A stretch of 64,000 nt of DNA from Aldrovandia affinis (lineage: Eukaryota; Chordata; Actinopteri; Notacanthiformes; Halosauridae): NCBI GenBank assembly GCA_029706075.1, contig JAINUG010000015.1, positions 4,479,154-4,543,153 on the forward strand. Reading direction: 5' to 3'. This document shows positions 1-9,520 of this stretch, one piece after another. Under the pieces are notes generated by a model that saw nothing but the letters and a program-made list of their open reading frames with translations, was not told the DNA's origin and searched no databases. Positions within the stretch are counted from its first letter, which is position 1; each line of letters starts with the position of its first letter. The translations under genes and the position numbers were made by a program.

Positions 1-109
1 GCAGGTTATACGCTGACTTGTTGTGCAATAGCAACTCCCCCGGTCGGTTAGATGCCTGTAGTCTGCCTGTGCTAACATTTCGTTCAAGGTGATACTGCTA
101 GACTGGCCT

Positions 110-440
110 CCAAAGCAGCGACTGCATCCTGTATCCCGCCTCTCTTTGTCTCTCATTGCTGGTTTCAGATTGCTGCTCTCATTCAATTAAAGACCTTGAC
201 ACTAACCTACTAGGCACAGATCCTTGCTACCTTCATTCCATTGGCAGGCATACCTATTTAGACGTCTGCTCGAGCTCTTTGCTCTGCAAACTTGTGTCAT
301 GTGACAGTTCCTCCAATTAGTGGCCACATGTTCTGTTCACCTTGTTTCCTCACTGGCCCCCCCAGTGGTGGAATAAGCTAATTGCATCTGTCAGAATGAC
401 AGAAGCACTAACCATCTTCTGACTCGACTAAATGGTTATG
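110..440 (+). pseudogene. Decayed L2-clade LINE reverse transcriptase fragment
   Basis: Conceptual translation with several stops shows the pattern of the C-terminal part of L2-type LINE ORF2. Around 171-215 it reads like the 'I-x-F-K-T-L-x-L-x-Y' block. Around 363-420 it reads QWWNKLIASVRMTEALTIF, which corresponds to the RWWNDLP...AE(T/S)L..F block seen intact in the neighbouring copy at 851-1495. The fragment is interrupted by in-frame stops and has no 3' tail, so it is much older than its neighbour. The enzyme would have been the reverse transcriptase of an autonomous retrotransposon; this remnant is not functional. Confidence 0.6.
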
Positions 441-843
441 GAGTGCCAATTATGACATCAAATGATATCATTTTTTTGATTAATTTCTCTCATATTTAGG
501 ATTAATGTCAATTTTTAAAATAGCCTTAACATATCAAATTCGAAATAATTCTAAATTCTGAACATTACATATTTAAGAAAATACATGCATGTATTTAATG
601 TAAATGTTTCATTTTTTAGCATATAGAAAAGGTTTGAAATAGATATAGGTGAGTAGCTGATTTTGTCTGCAGTTTTGATCTCATGTCTCTATTGCTAAAC
701 CACTCTGAAACTCAGAGGACAAAACTATATAGCGCTAAGACAGAAAGCAACTTAATTAAAATAGCCTACTAACCATAAAAAATATCAAACTGATTCAAAG
801 CACTGGCTTGTAACACACAAACAAAGCTAAAACCTGAAATATT
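441..843. other. AT-rich non-coding stretch, nothing recognised
   Basis: This stretch separates two L2 fragments. It is AT-rich and I see no coding potential, inverted repeat or RNA gene in it. The motif AAATATT near 837-843 may be half of the target-site duplication of the following LINE, because AAATATT recurs just after its tail near 1801. Confidence 0.5.
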
Positions 844-1803
844 TCTCTAGGTGACACCTTGGTCATCATCACCCTGCGCGAAGAATCTCGGTGTTGTGAT
901 GGACAACAGGCTGTCTCTGTCAAAGAACATCGCAGCGGTAAGCCGGGCGTGCAGATTCTTCCTGTATAACATCAGGAGAATCCATCCCTTCCTTACCATG
1001 TACTCTACCCAGCTCCTGGTCCAAGCAATGGTACTGTCCCGCTTGGACTACTGCAACTCGCTTCTGGCTGGCCTTCCGGCATCTGCCATCAGACCCCTGC
1101 AACTCATCCAGAACGCTGCAGCCCGCCTGGTCTTCAACCTTCCCAGATACTCCCATGTCACCCCCCTGCTCACTACCCTCCACTGGCTGCCTGTTATAGC
1201 TCGTATCAAATTCAAAACATTGGTGCTAGCATACCAGGCAGTCAAGGGATCAGCCCCAACATACCTCCTCAAGATCTTCAAACTCTATACACCTGCCAGA
1301 CCACTCCGTTCTGCTACCTCAGGACGCCTGGCGCCTCCTCCCCTCCGCACCTGTGCTTCCAGGTCACGTCTCCTGTCGGTTCTGGCTCCTCGATGGTGGA
1401 ATGACCTTCCCGTGGAAGTCAGAACAGCCGAGACCCTGACCACCTTCAAGCGACGACTGAAGACTCACCTCTTTAGGGTGCACCTCTCCCTGTAGTCCGG
1501 TTTTGTTACTTAGGGACATAGCTGTCTAGTATTGCACTCATGTCTACTTGTTTATGTATTGTATTAGGTTTAGGCATTATTTCGCCGATATTTTCCGCAC
1601 TGATTGTTTTATTGCTGCCTTTGAATCGTTGCTACAGATTTACCTACAGGGTCCTAGTTTAACTATGTGGTTGCTCCTAGCACCTGGAATTGTACTTCCC
1701 TCTAGGGTGGCTTTCAGCTAAACTGTTCTTGTCCACGGTTAATACTTTGTTGTACGTCACTCTGGATAAGAGCGTCTGCCAAATGCCTGTAATGTAATGT
1801 AAA
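844..1803 (+). mobile_element. 5'-truncated L2-clade LINE with intact 3' tail
   Basis: The copy spans the ORF2 C-terminus and the 3' untranslated region and ends in the L2 tail CTCTGGATAAGAGCGTCTGC (about 1762-1781) followed by TGTAA-type repeats. That tail is the stem-loop recognised by L2-type reverse transcriptases, as established for eel UnaL2. AAATATT occurs on both sides (about 837-843 and 1801-1807), which is a plausible target-site duplication. The 5' end is truncated, as is usual for target-primed reverse transcription. The coding part is open over 200 codons, so the insertion is fairly young. Confidence 0.85.
851..1495 (+). pseudogene. L2-type LINE ORF2 C-terminal fragment (reverse transcriptase end)
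   Basis: This 214-residue open frame is the C-terminal end of an L2-clade ORF2 protein, which in full length joins an endonuclease to a reverse transcriptase and copies the element's own RNA into nicked chromosomal DNA. Recognisable blocks in order are NLGVVMD (about residues 13-19), SRLDYCNSLLAGLP (about 63-76), LQLIQNAAARL (about 83-93), LHWLPV (about 109-114), RIKFKTLVLAYQA (about 117-129), APRWWNDLP (about 178-186) and FKRRLKTHLF (about 200-209). The catalytic FADD-type motif and the endonuclease lie upstream in a full element and are missing, so this is a dead 5'-truncated copy. The annotated first ATG is only the first methionine in the open frame; homology begins at the truncation point. 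It lies + strand, the same orientation as the older fragment at 110-440. It is not a host gene. Confidence 0.88.
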
Positions 1804-1946
1804 TATTGGGATAAAAAAGGATGGGACTGAGTATTATTCCAAATTGTGCAGAAATTAAACTGCTACATATCACTGAGTCTCTGTAGATTTCAGAATATCA
1901 AGTACAATATTGTTTGATTTGAAATGAAATCTGTCATAGTATAACA

Positions 1947-2699
1947 TGTCAGGAACGGTGCCGGAAAACCAGGCGCGGACCCAGAAATGCAATAATGTAT
2001 TTTATTGCATAAACAGGCAATGGTCACGCAGGAGCAATCAGGGCAATACAGGGATCCAAAGAGTGGTCGGGGACAGGCAAAGTTCGTTCCAGGCTTCAGT
2101 TATGTCAGAGGCAGGCAAGGCGTAGTCAATGGGCAGGCGGAGGTCGATAATGGGAAATCAGTCCAGGTAACACAGAGAGGAGCGGGACTGGAACCACAAG
2201 GAGCACGAACAAGTGGGTCGGGAACGAGACTGGGACACAGACGAATACGAGAGCACGAACAAGAGCAAACAGAGAAACCGCTGGAGAGTTGTGTAGGCAT
2301 AAGCAAAGCACAAGACAATCTGGCAACGAACATGGGAAAACGCACAGCTTAAATACATTTAGAATAACGAGAAACAATCAGGAGTTAACATGAATGCAGC
2401 TGCCACCGGAGACTGCAATCAGACACACGAGGAACAGGTGAAAACGATAATACAACGACGAGACAATCTGGTAACGAACATGGGAAAACACACAACTAAA
2501 TACATCAGACATAACAAGAAACAATCAGGAATGAACAGAATGCAGCTAACTCAGACACATGAGGAACAGGTGAAAACGATAATACAATGACAAGACTGGA
2601 AACGGGTAAGTGAAAGTGAAAACACGGACTGGACAACCAGGAAAACATGGAATAAACGAAAACACCTCATTACAGGGAACACGAACACGAGACATGACA
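1947..2699. mobile_element. TGTCA...TGACA-bounded repeat with 6-bp target duplication (possible solo LTR)
   Basis: The block begins TGTCAGGAAC and ends GAGACATGACA, giving a 5-bp terminal inversion TGTCA/TGACA. It is flanked on both sides by ATAACA (1941-1946 and 2700-2705). Length is about 753 bp and there is no coding capacity. TG...CA termini plus a short direct flank are typical of a solo LTR from a retroelement, and the T-rich reading on the minus strand suggests the LTR would be in minus orientation. A non-autonomous DNA transposon is the alternative. The family is not identified. Confidence 0.5.
2313..2591. repeat. Two-copy tandem duplication inside the LTR-like element
   Basis: A unit of about 147 bp (2313-2459) is followed directly by a diverged second copy (about 2460-2591, shortened by roughly 15-18 bp). 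Both copies contain GGTGAAAACGATAATACAA, AACGAACATGGGAAAA and GAAACAATCAGGA. The duplication is internal to the flanking element and probably arose in its source copy. Confidence 0.75.
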
Positions 2700-2957
2700 A
2701 TAACATAAAGCAAAATTTTAAATTCAATTCCTTATGATTTCCACAATTGTTGCATTGTATTTCCTTCTGAGAATCTCATAGAACACATGCTTTTGGAATG
2801 TAGGTCCATGGTTTGATCTGCAAGGCTGCTGATTAGAAGGGTAGAAATCAGCTAGACCAAAATGGCACCAAGCTGGGAGATTACATAGAAGGGAAGAAAT
2901 CATGCGGCAACAGCAGGGCCAGTGTGGAAAATGCCATTGTCTATAATTGAATGTAAC

Positions 2958-3204
2958 TACAGTGGGTATAAAAAGTATTCGCCCCCTTTGGCATTTTTTA
3001 CATTTCATTTTCTTACTTCATGCAATCAAAATGGATGTCTGTAAACTTTGGGTCATTGCCCTGCTGGAATATAATCGTATTTATCTAAGTATTTTGTGTT
3101 GAACAGTGGCAAATAATCCCAATTGAATCCATTTTGATTCCATGAAGTAAGAAAATAAAATGTGAAATATCCAAAGGGGGTGAATACCCTTTCTACCCAT
3201 TGCA
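2958..3204. mobile_element. Tc1/mariner-like MITE with about 80-bp inverted repeats
   Basis: The left arm starts TACAGTGGGTATAAAAAGTA and the right arm, read on the other strand, starts TGCAATGGGTAGAAAGGGTA. Both arms continue through the shared CCCCCTTTGG and ATTTTCTTACTTCATG blocks and a tract ending CAATCAAAATGGAT. The arms enclose only about 85 bp, so the element is non-autonomous and needed a transposase in trans. A half copy of the same family lies at 18951-19070. Confidence 0.8.
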
Positions 3205-3862
3205 AATAAAATGTGCACTCAGCCAATTAAAGCAGTTGGATTTCCACAAAAGTTCTCCCTGTGCGTGGGCTGCATTAAGAAAATTGACAATTTCAATGTA
3301 CCAATCATCACTGATGACAACATGTGGGGCTTGTTAAACTCATGTGATATCACTTAATATCATCAATAATTAAATGAACATTTTAGAAACCCTTGTCTTC
3401 TTGGGTGTTTTTGGATTTAAAAAAACATATGAACACTGTGATATATTGTATGCTAATGTTTATCTGATAGATCATTGTTAGGCACATAATTATGATCAAT
3501 GTGCACTAGGTAATTGATAACTAAGTTAGTATGTTATTGTGTTTTCTATTTTCTTGCTGTTAATGTTACTCCTGTTATGTGATTACATATTAATAGCAAC
3601 AACAACAACAGCAGCATATTTGTTGTTGTTCCTATAACAAGAAAATATTTTACTTATTCAGTAAATGGAAAAAACAACAAGTTTCTGTTTATTAATAAGG
3701 TTTCGGCTTGGTGGACTTGAAATTCTCTTCACCTCTTCAAGTGTAATGATACTGTAATGATTTAGAATACGTATTATACAAGGCTCACACTTTCCATTAA
3801 ACATAAGTTACAGTCATTTTCCCTCAACCAATTTATACAGTGCAGTGCCACCACAATTTACT
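3205..3862. other. AT-rich non-coding stretch
   Basis: No gene, RNA or recognised transposon is visible here. A short imperfect palindrome of AAC and GTT triplets lies at about 3597-3633. Confidence 0.5.
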
Positions 3863-4046
3863 TACATTATGTATTTGCTTAGCAAATGCCCTGATCAGGG
3901 AGGCATACATTACATTTTTACACATTATTCATTTTTTAGATTTAGATATATTTATTGAAGCAATTCAGGCTAATTGCCTTGCTGAAGGGTACAGTGCTCC
4001 ACTTATGAATTGAACTCAATCTTTGGGTCATAAGCCCATTTTCTGA
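3863..4046 (-). mobile_element. Old tRNA-derived SINE with L2-type tail
   Basis: Read on the minus strand this follows the layout of the better preserved SINE at 36951-37165: a head with a degenerate B box near 4000-4030, then the block CTTGCTGAAGGGTACAG (plus-strand view), GAAGCAATTCAGG, and an L2-like end at GCTTAGCAAATGCC. It is heavily mutated, so it is an ancient copy. Confidence 0.55.
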
Positions 4047-4711
4047 TACTCCAGTGCAATGCTGCCAAACCCAGAGAGAAGGAATTCTGAAAGGCATTGC
4101 TGGGATTGCATTGGTCCAGTAGCTCTTGCTCTGAAGTGTTCACCATGTACCATAAACAAATATTCATTACAATGGTAAAATTGCAAGCTCTGCGTCAGTG
4201 CTATCATAAAATAAAATAAATTCAACTTAAAATGCATTACCACCTACCTATATTCCCTATAATGATTAGAGGCCTGCCTTTAGTAGTTATCCATTTTTTA
4301 TTGTTGTATTGTTTGTTATTATATATGGGTTATTGTGACCCCAACAAGATTGTACAGAAGGGACCTATTTTCTTTGTGAAATAACAAACTAGTGGCACAA
4401 ACTTTTGAGCCAAAAGCACATTTATTATGTAGGCTGTGCTGCAAACCTTTGTATTTTGAGGCTGCTGAAATTAATCCCGATTGTAGACACAAGTACTGTA
4501 ACCTTACTTTTTGAATATGGATTAGTTTTTTCAAACCAAACCTCAACCTATATATATATATTAATATTATTATAATTCTTTTATTATGATATTGTTTTCT
4601 CTGTATTCTTTGTGCTGCAATGTAAAAGTAGTACTAAATGTAAAAGTGCTGCATTTTGTATGAAAAGTGCTATTCAAATAAAGTGTATTATATATATATA
4701 TATATACACAC
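4047..4711. other. AT-rich non-coding stretch with TA tracts
   Basis: No coding or RNA gene is visible. TA dinucleotide runs occur near 4548-4560 and 4688-4706; the second run is the target of the following Tc1 insertion. Confidence 0.5.
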
Positions 4712-5456
4712 ACCGTCAAGCCGGAAAGTCTGCACACCCCTTTCACCCTCTCCACGTTTCATTGCGTTACAGACTTATTCTACAATAGATTACGTTCATT
4801 TTTTGTCGGTTTTTAGACATTTGTGCTAATTTATTAAAAATCTAAATGTAAAATATCATATGTACACAAGTGTGCACACCCTTTGATATGACACCCAAAA
4901 GTGAGCTCAGGTGCATTTTGTTTCCACTGATACTGCTTGAGATGTTTCCACAACTTGATTCTAGTCCACCTGTGGTAAATTCAATTGATTGGACATGATT
5001 TGGAAAGGCACACACCTGTCTATATAAGGTCCCACAGTTGACAGTGCATGTCAGAGTAAAAACCAAGCCATGAAGTCCTAGGAACTCTCCATAGACCTCC
5101 GAGATAGAATTGTGTTGAGGCATAGATCTGGGGAAGGGTATAAAAACATTGCTAAAGCATTGAAAGCACCCAGGAGAACAGTGGGCTCCATCATTGTGAA
5201 ATGGAAGAAGTTTGGAACCACCACAACTCTTCTTAGAGCTGGCCGTCTGGCCAAACTAAGTAACTGGGCAAGAAGGGCCATGGTCAGGGAGGTGACCAAG
5301 AACCCAATGGCCACTCTAAGAGAGCTTCAGAGTTCCTCTGCAGCGATGGGAGAACCTGGTAGAAGGACAAAAATTAACTTAATCTATTGTAGAATAAGTC
5401 TGTAACGCAATGAAACGTGGAGAGGGTGGAAGGGGTGTGCAGACTTTCCGGCTTGA

Positions 5457-5460
<4 letters not shown>
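4712..5460 (+). mobile_element. Internally deleted Tc1-like transposon
   Basis: Near-perfect 80-bp terminal inverted repeats lie at 4712-4791 and 5381-5460. Both contain GTCAAGCCGGAAAGTCTGCA and GTTTCATTGCGTTACAGACT. TA repeats lie on both flanks, consistent with TA target choice by Tc1/mariner elements. Total length is about 750 bp, roughly half of an autonomous Tc1 element. The interior holds the 5' part of a transposase gene that runs almost directly into the right repeat, so the catalytic domain has been deleted. The arms are so alike that the copy is not very old. Confidence 0.9.
5070..5375 (+). pseudogene. Tc1 transposase N-terminal DNA-binding domain, broken
   Basis: The reading frame from ATG 5070 has an in-frame TAG at codon 4 (5079-5081), then runs open through a paired-like helix-turn-helix region. 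Typical Tc1 N-terminal blocks are visible: LRHRSGEGYKNIAKAL, then RRTVGSIIVKWKKFGTT, then LRAGRLAKLS at the linker, then a second helix-turn-helix ending in PMATLRELQSSS. In intact transposases this bipartite domain binds the inverted repeats and is followed by a DD34E catalytic domain of about 200 residues. That catalytic part is absent here: the frame passes from about residue 100 straight into the right inverted repeat. The product could at most bind DNA and could not cut it. The early stop makes even that unlikely. Confidence 0.88.
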
Positions 5461-5487
<27 letters not shown>

Positions 5488-5493
<6 letters not shown>

Positions 5494-7005
5494 CACAGTA
5501 TATAAACAAAATAATTCAAAGTGATAATAATTCCAAGAGTGAACATGTTAATGTCAATGTCCATGTCCATGTAATAGTACATTTATTTTCCCTTTGTAAT
5601 GCAATGGTAAAGCAATAGACATCAGGGGAAGTGAGCCATGGAATGTGGCTTGAAATTTTAGGTACAAATGCTTTTCCTCAATATTTCATTTTCACACAAT
5701 TCTGCATGGTGAAGAGAGGGCAATTTAAAGGCTCCATAAATCCTCACATATATGGCCTCAGGAGCAATAAAGGCTGAACAGAGCTCACCTACCCCTAACG
5801 TCCCCCACAACCTGGCTCTGCAGATACTGCTACAATGGTGCATTTTGACACTCACGGCCTCATAAAATATGTTTATAAAAAAATTGTCTACACATTATTT
5901 CCCGTTTGTTAGTGGTGTAATGAGTGCACGCAAAATAGCGATAACAATATTCAGAGATAAATGTGTTTGAGCGAGGGGTTTTATCCGATTTTTAAAAGGA
6001 AACCTACGATATACAATAGCCGTTGTTTGGCTAAACGCATCGAACACTCATGAAATGCTGCCATGTGCAGGGCGGAGAAGATTTCATCTTTAAGAGCTGA
6101 GGGCCACTATGTCCAAGTCTTGTAAAATGGCACTCATGTCCCCCTTTGACTCCTCACTGCTGGGTGATGGTATAAACACAGAGGTATTTTGTTTTTTTGT
6201 TTTGTCACTTCTATTCATTTTTCACTTTTGTTTATCTCGGAGCAGACATATTTTTTCTCTTGCTGCAGTAAGATCATCTATCTCGATTGCTCTTTTTATG
6301 ACTATCTTCACATCTTACCGTTTATAGTACCTTCAGTGCACTACATTCTCATGGAGTGTAAGGACACATTTTGTATTCGTAGTTTGATAGTTGTAATTTA
6401 AGTCTTGTCATTTGCAACAAACAACTTATTTTTGAAGTACTGTTAAAAGTAAGTTCTTAATTTGATTGATTAGTCTGGTTGGTTCCTATGATAAAACTTA
6501 CCATTGCATTTAGAGATTTGTATTAACTGATAGCAATTGCTATTCTTAATAATGATAATGTCATCATTTTCATTGGTTTAAAATGTGTTTAATGGTTTCT
6601 TATAATAAAAATATGTGGCATGGCAACTGCTTCTCAAACTTAATTGTCCTGCCGATTACATTATCAGCAATGCCCCATGGCCCCAAATAATTCATTTTCC
6701 CCTTTGATCAATATGTACTACAACCAATGACAGGATCTGTTCAGATCGTAAATCTTGTTCATAGTACCACATTGCAAGACACACGTGCAAAGATGTGCAC
6801 ATGTGATTTTATTTCAGCCAATAGAATGATAGACAAACTCCATGTTGCTTTTTCTGTGGAGCTAGTTTGCTTGGTAACTGCATAATAATGAGCAGAAATG
6901 AATAATATTGCTGTAAGAGGTGTATAACTTCTTAGAATTAGGAAGCTCAAAACAGTGTCCTTGTTCCATGCAGACTGCCACACAGTAAACATCTTTATGT
7001 TACCA
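5488..7005. other. Non-coding, mostly AT-rich; no element recognised
   Basis: No reading frame longer than chance and no inverted repeat or RNA gene was noticed. The 5610-6130 part is less AT-rich and unique. Confidence 0.45.
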
Positions 7006-7110
7006 GATCCATATGCTCTGTTTACTGGTCTCCCAAGAAAGTCTATTGACTGACTACAGCTCATCCAGAATACAGCAGCACATGCGCTGCCTGCTTTAAA
7101 CCTGCTCACC
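7006..7110 (+). pseudogene. Short decayed L2-type LINE fragment
   Basis: The plus strand translates to a pattern like LFTGLPRKSID followed by LQLIQNTAAHA, which matches the LLAGLP......LQLIQNAAAR block of the LINE at 851-1495. There are stops and no tail. The antisense open frame across this region is a shadow. Confidence 0.5.
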
Positions 7111-7216
7111 ATTTTAGATAACAATTTATGGACGGCATTAAAACCGCTGTTGTGGACAGACAGTTTTTAAATAATAACTTCATACGGAATCTTTAGTAAA
7201 CACAACACTGAAGGCA

Positions 7217-7286
7217 TTCTACATTTTACATTTTACATTTGAAGCATTTAGCAGACGCTCTTATCCAGAGCAACTCTACAATTTAT
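7217..7286 (-). mobile_element. L2/SINE 3' tail fragment
   Basis: The plus-strand block GCATTTAGCAGACGCTCTTA with following TCCAGAGCAACT is the reverse complement of the L2 tail. It is preceded by TACATTT-type terminal repeats. Only the 3' end is recognisable, so the parent could be an L2 LINE or an L2-tailed SINE. Confidence 0.7.
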
Positions 7287-9305
7287 CTATTGTTTCACTG
7301 AAAGCTATGAGTAATGCCCTCAATGGTTATACAATAAAATAATGCCATGAATCAATTTCTGAAATTCTATTTCTGAAATTCTTACACATATACATTCATA
7401 CACATATTCATACACACGCTTGCCTCTAAAGTATGCTACAATACAAAAAGATATGATATCATGAAGAGACACAGGGCAAAGTTATTTGAATGAACGTAGG
7501 AAAATATGGATAGCCTTGCTTTGGAACAGTGTTTGTTAAGTTCGTTAAGTGAAATAACATGATGAAAGTTTAGTTGTAATTTGGAATAATTTTAGTATCA
7601 ATAATTTGATAAGCAGAGAGATGTTTGGAATTATGTTTTTACAGATGTATAGAGAGTATGCTTTGTTTATCTGAGTAACTTTATATGCTGAAAGCGTGTT
7701 GGTTGAGATGTAAAATACCTTCCACAGAACATTGAATCCTGATGCTGCAGCTTATATTGCCATCTGTTCTAGTTCCACAAAGCACCTGCAGAAGGTATGA
7801 TGTCAAAGTTAGGCAAGTTTAGGCAAAGTGAATTTTGGTGGATAGTATAGGTAAAATGATGAGTTTCTGATCCACACCTACAATGCCACCTGTCCACCTG
7901 CTATGCCACCTGTTCCATCTCTGTCCCTTCACTTACCCAGCTCTGCTCCCCTGCCACTGTCTGTAGCATATCACACCGTAACCATGACAACAGTGAACCT
8001 GCTCGATAGCCCTGGTCTCAACCTGGGCATCACACAGCCTCAGCTCTATTGCGTGCATGTTTACCTGATGGCAAGGTTATCTAAAAATGTTTCTCTCCTT
8101 TGCAAAAGATCAAATTTCCTATAGGCTTCAAGAGGCTCCACTGTAATATGCATTTATATTATAACTTCAAAAGAAAAAAAAACTTAAACAAAAACAAACT
8201 CTATAAATAGGATAGGGATCACTGGCTGAACAGGGACAGAGATTCTCAAAGCATTTATTTTGCTGGTGCATTATTTTTGTGATTTAGCTCGAGCTACGCT
8301 CCCCGGCACACACATAAACCAATCCTGACACACCTCCCTCCCCCTCGCCCCCACCCCCAGCCATCTCACCCCAGCGATGGTGGTGACACGAAGCATGAAT
8401 CAGGATCTCTATAAGCGGGATTAAAAAGAATAAATAAGTTGATATCATAGAACAAAATGATTTATGCATGGCGTCGGCCCGGCAGCTGAAAAGGGTTCCT
8501 GCAGAAATCAATAGGTAATTACAGACATCCACCCAGGGCTGCGCTCTCACCCCATCACACTCAAAGCAAATGTCAAAATACTTGTTTGCCAGCAAAGCAA
8601 ACAGGAGTAAGTAAGTGCTCTTTGGGGAGTGATGGCTCTCGGTCGGGGCCTCCAGGTGGGGTGCTTTTCTGACCATGAATCGCCGCTGGCTGAGGCAACT
8701 GCTGCTGTCAGCAGGATTCTTCAGCATTTATGGCTCTTGATGAGTCATAGCTCATGGCTCTGACCCGGGTGCTGGCACGCCTCCTGTCTGGTGGTTGGTG
8801 GGGGCTCCTCCACTGGAGAGGGGGGACCATGATGTCACCTGGACTCAATCCGACCCCCCGCTGTTTCTCAATGTGCCAGACCTATAAAACGTCCCATCTC
8901 CCATCAGTAACAGGGTCAGGGTCTGTTGCCAGTGAACGGGTCTGCCTGGCTAACACAAGCAGATGAAATCAAGTGGGTAGGTGGCAAGTGGGTGGGGTGG
9001 GGTGGGGTGGGGTGTGGGTTTGAGTTGGCTTTAGTGACTAAAGGGGCTTTCACTGTGACCCAAAATATCTGAAGCAAGCAAACTCAATTTAAACCTGGTA
9101 TTTTTGTTTTTGCTTTAATTGTGAAGAATTTAATTCATTGTTTTGTCTCTTACGGTGGCAATACTGTATGTAGACTGAGAAGTGTCTGTGCCAATCCAAG
9201 GATTTATCACGTACATAAAATTTCTAAAACTCTCCAGCTCTAAAGGTATATAGTTGGAACAAGAATTGTTTGAAATGTGTCCCAAACACTTACCGGCTAA
9301 TATAT
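7287..9305. other. Unique non-coding DNA
   Basis: No exon with convincing similarity and no RNA gene is visible. The antisense open frame across 8284-8727 has no recognisable domain and looks like chance. A GTGGG array lies at 8989-9018. Confidence 0.45.
8989..9018. repeat. GTGGG pentanucleotide microsatellite
   Basis: About five to six copies of GGGTG follow a related GTGGGTAGGTGG lead-in. The plus strand has at least four runs of three or more G, so it can in principle fold as a G-quadruplex. Confidence 0.75.
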
Positions 9306-9450
9306 ACGCCATTTAGCAGACGCTTTTATCCAAAGCGACTTACAGTAGTGAATGCATACATTTTTCAGTATATGTGGCCCCAGTGGGGATTGAACCCACA
9401 ACCTAATCGTTGCCAACGCTGTGCTCTACCAACTGAGCCACAGAGAACCA
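9306..9450 (-). mobile_element. tRNA-derived SINE with L2-type tail (GTGGCTCAGTTGG head)
   Basis: On the minus strand the copy begins TGGTTCTCTGTGGCTCAGTT, with an A-box-like TGGCTCAGTTGG and a B-box-like GGTTCAATCCC, and ends in GTAAGTCGCTTTGGATAAAA followed by GCGTCTGCTAAATGGC. It aligns along its length with the SINE at 54860-55003. The head is a degraded tRNA promoter used by RNA polymerase III; the tail is the L2 reverse transcriptase recognition end. It is a SINE, not a tRNA gene, because the acceptor-stem pairing is lost. Confidence 0.82.
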
Positions 9451-9520
9451 CCTTTTCCTGACGTTTCCACCGGTAACTGATTAAAGGTTCATATTAATGC
9501 AACAAAAAATACATTGATTA

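Noticed and set aside
9306..9450. Minus-strand sequence resembling a tRNA gene (A and B boxes)
   Set aside because: The acceptor stem does not pair and the copy continues into an L2-type tail; a second copy exists at 54860-55003. It is a SINE, not a tRNA gene. The same holds for 37105-37165, 53038-53110, 44231-44300 and 56390-56468.
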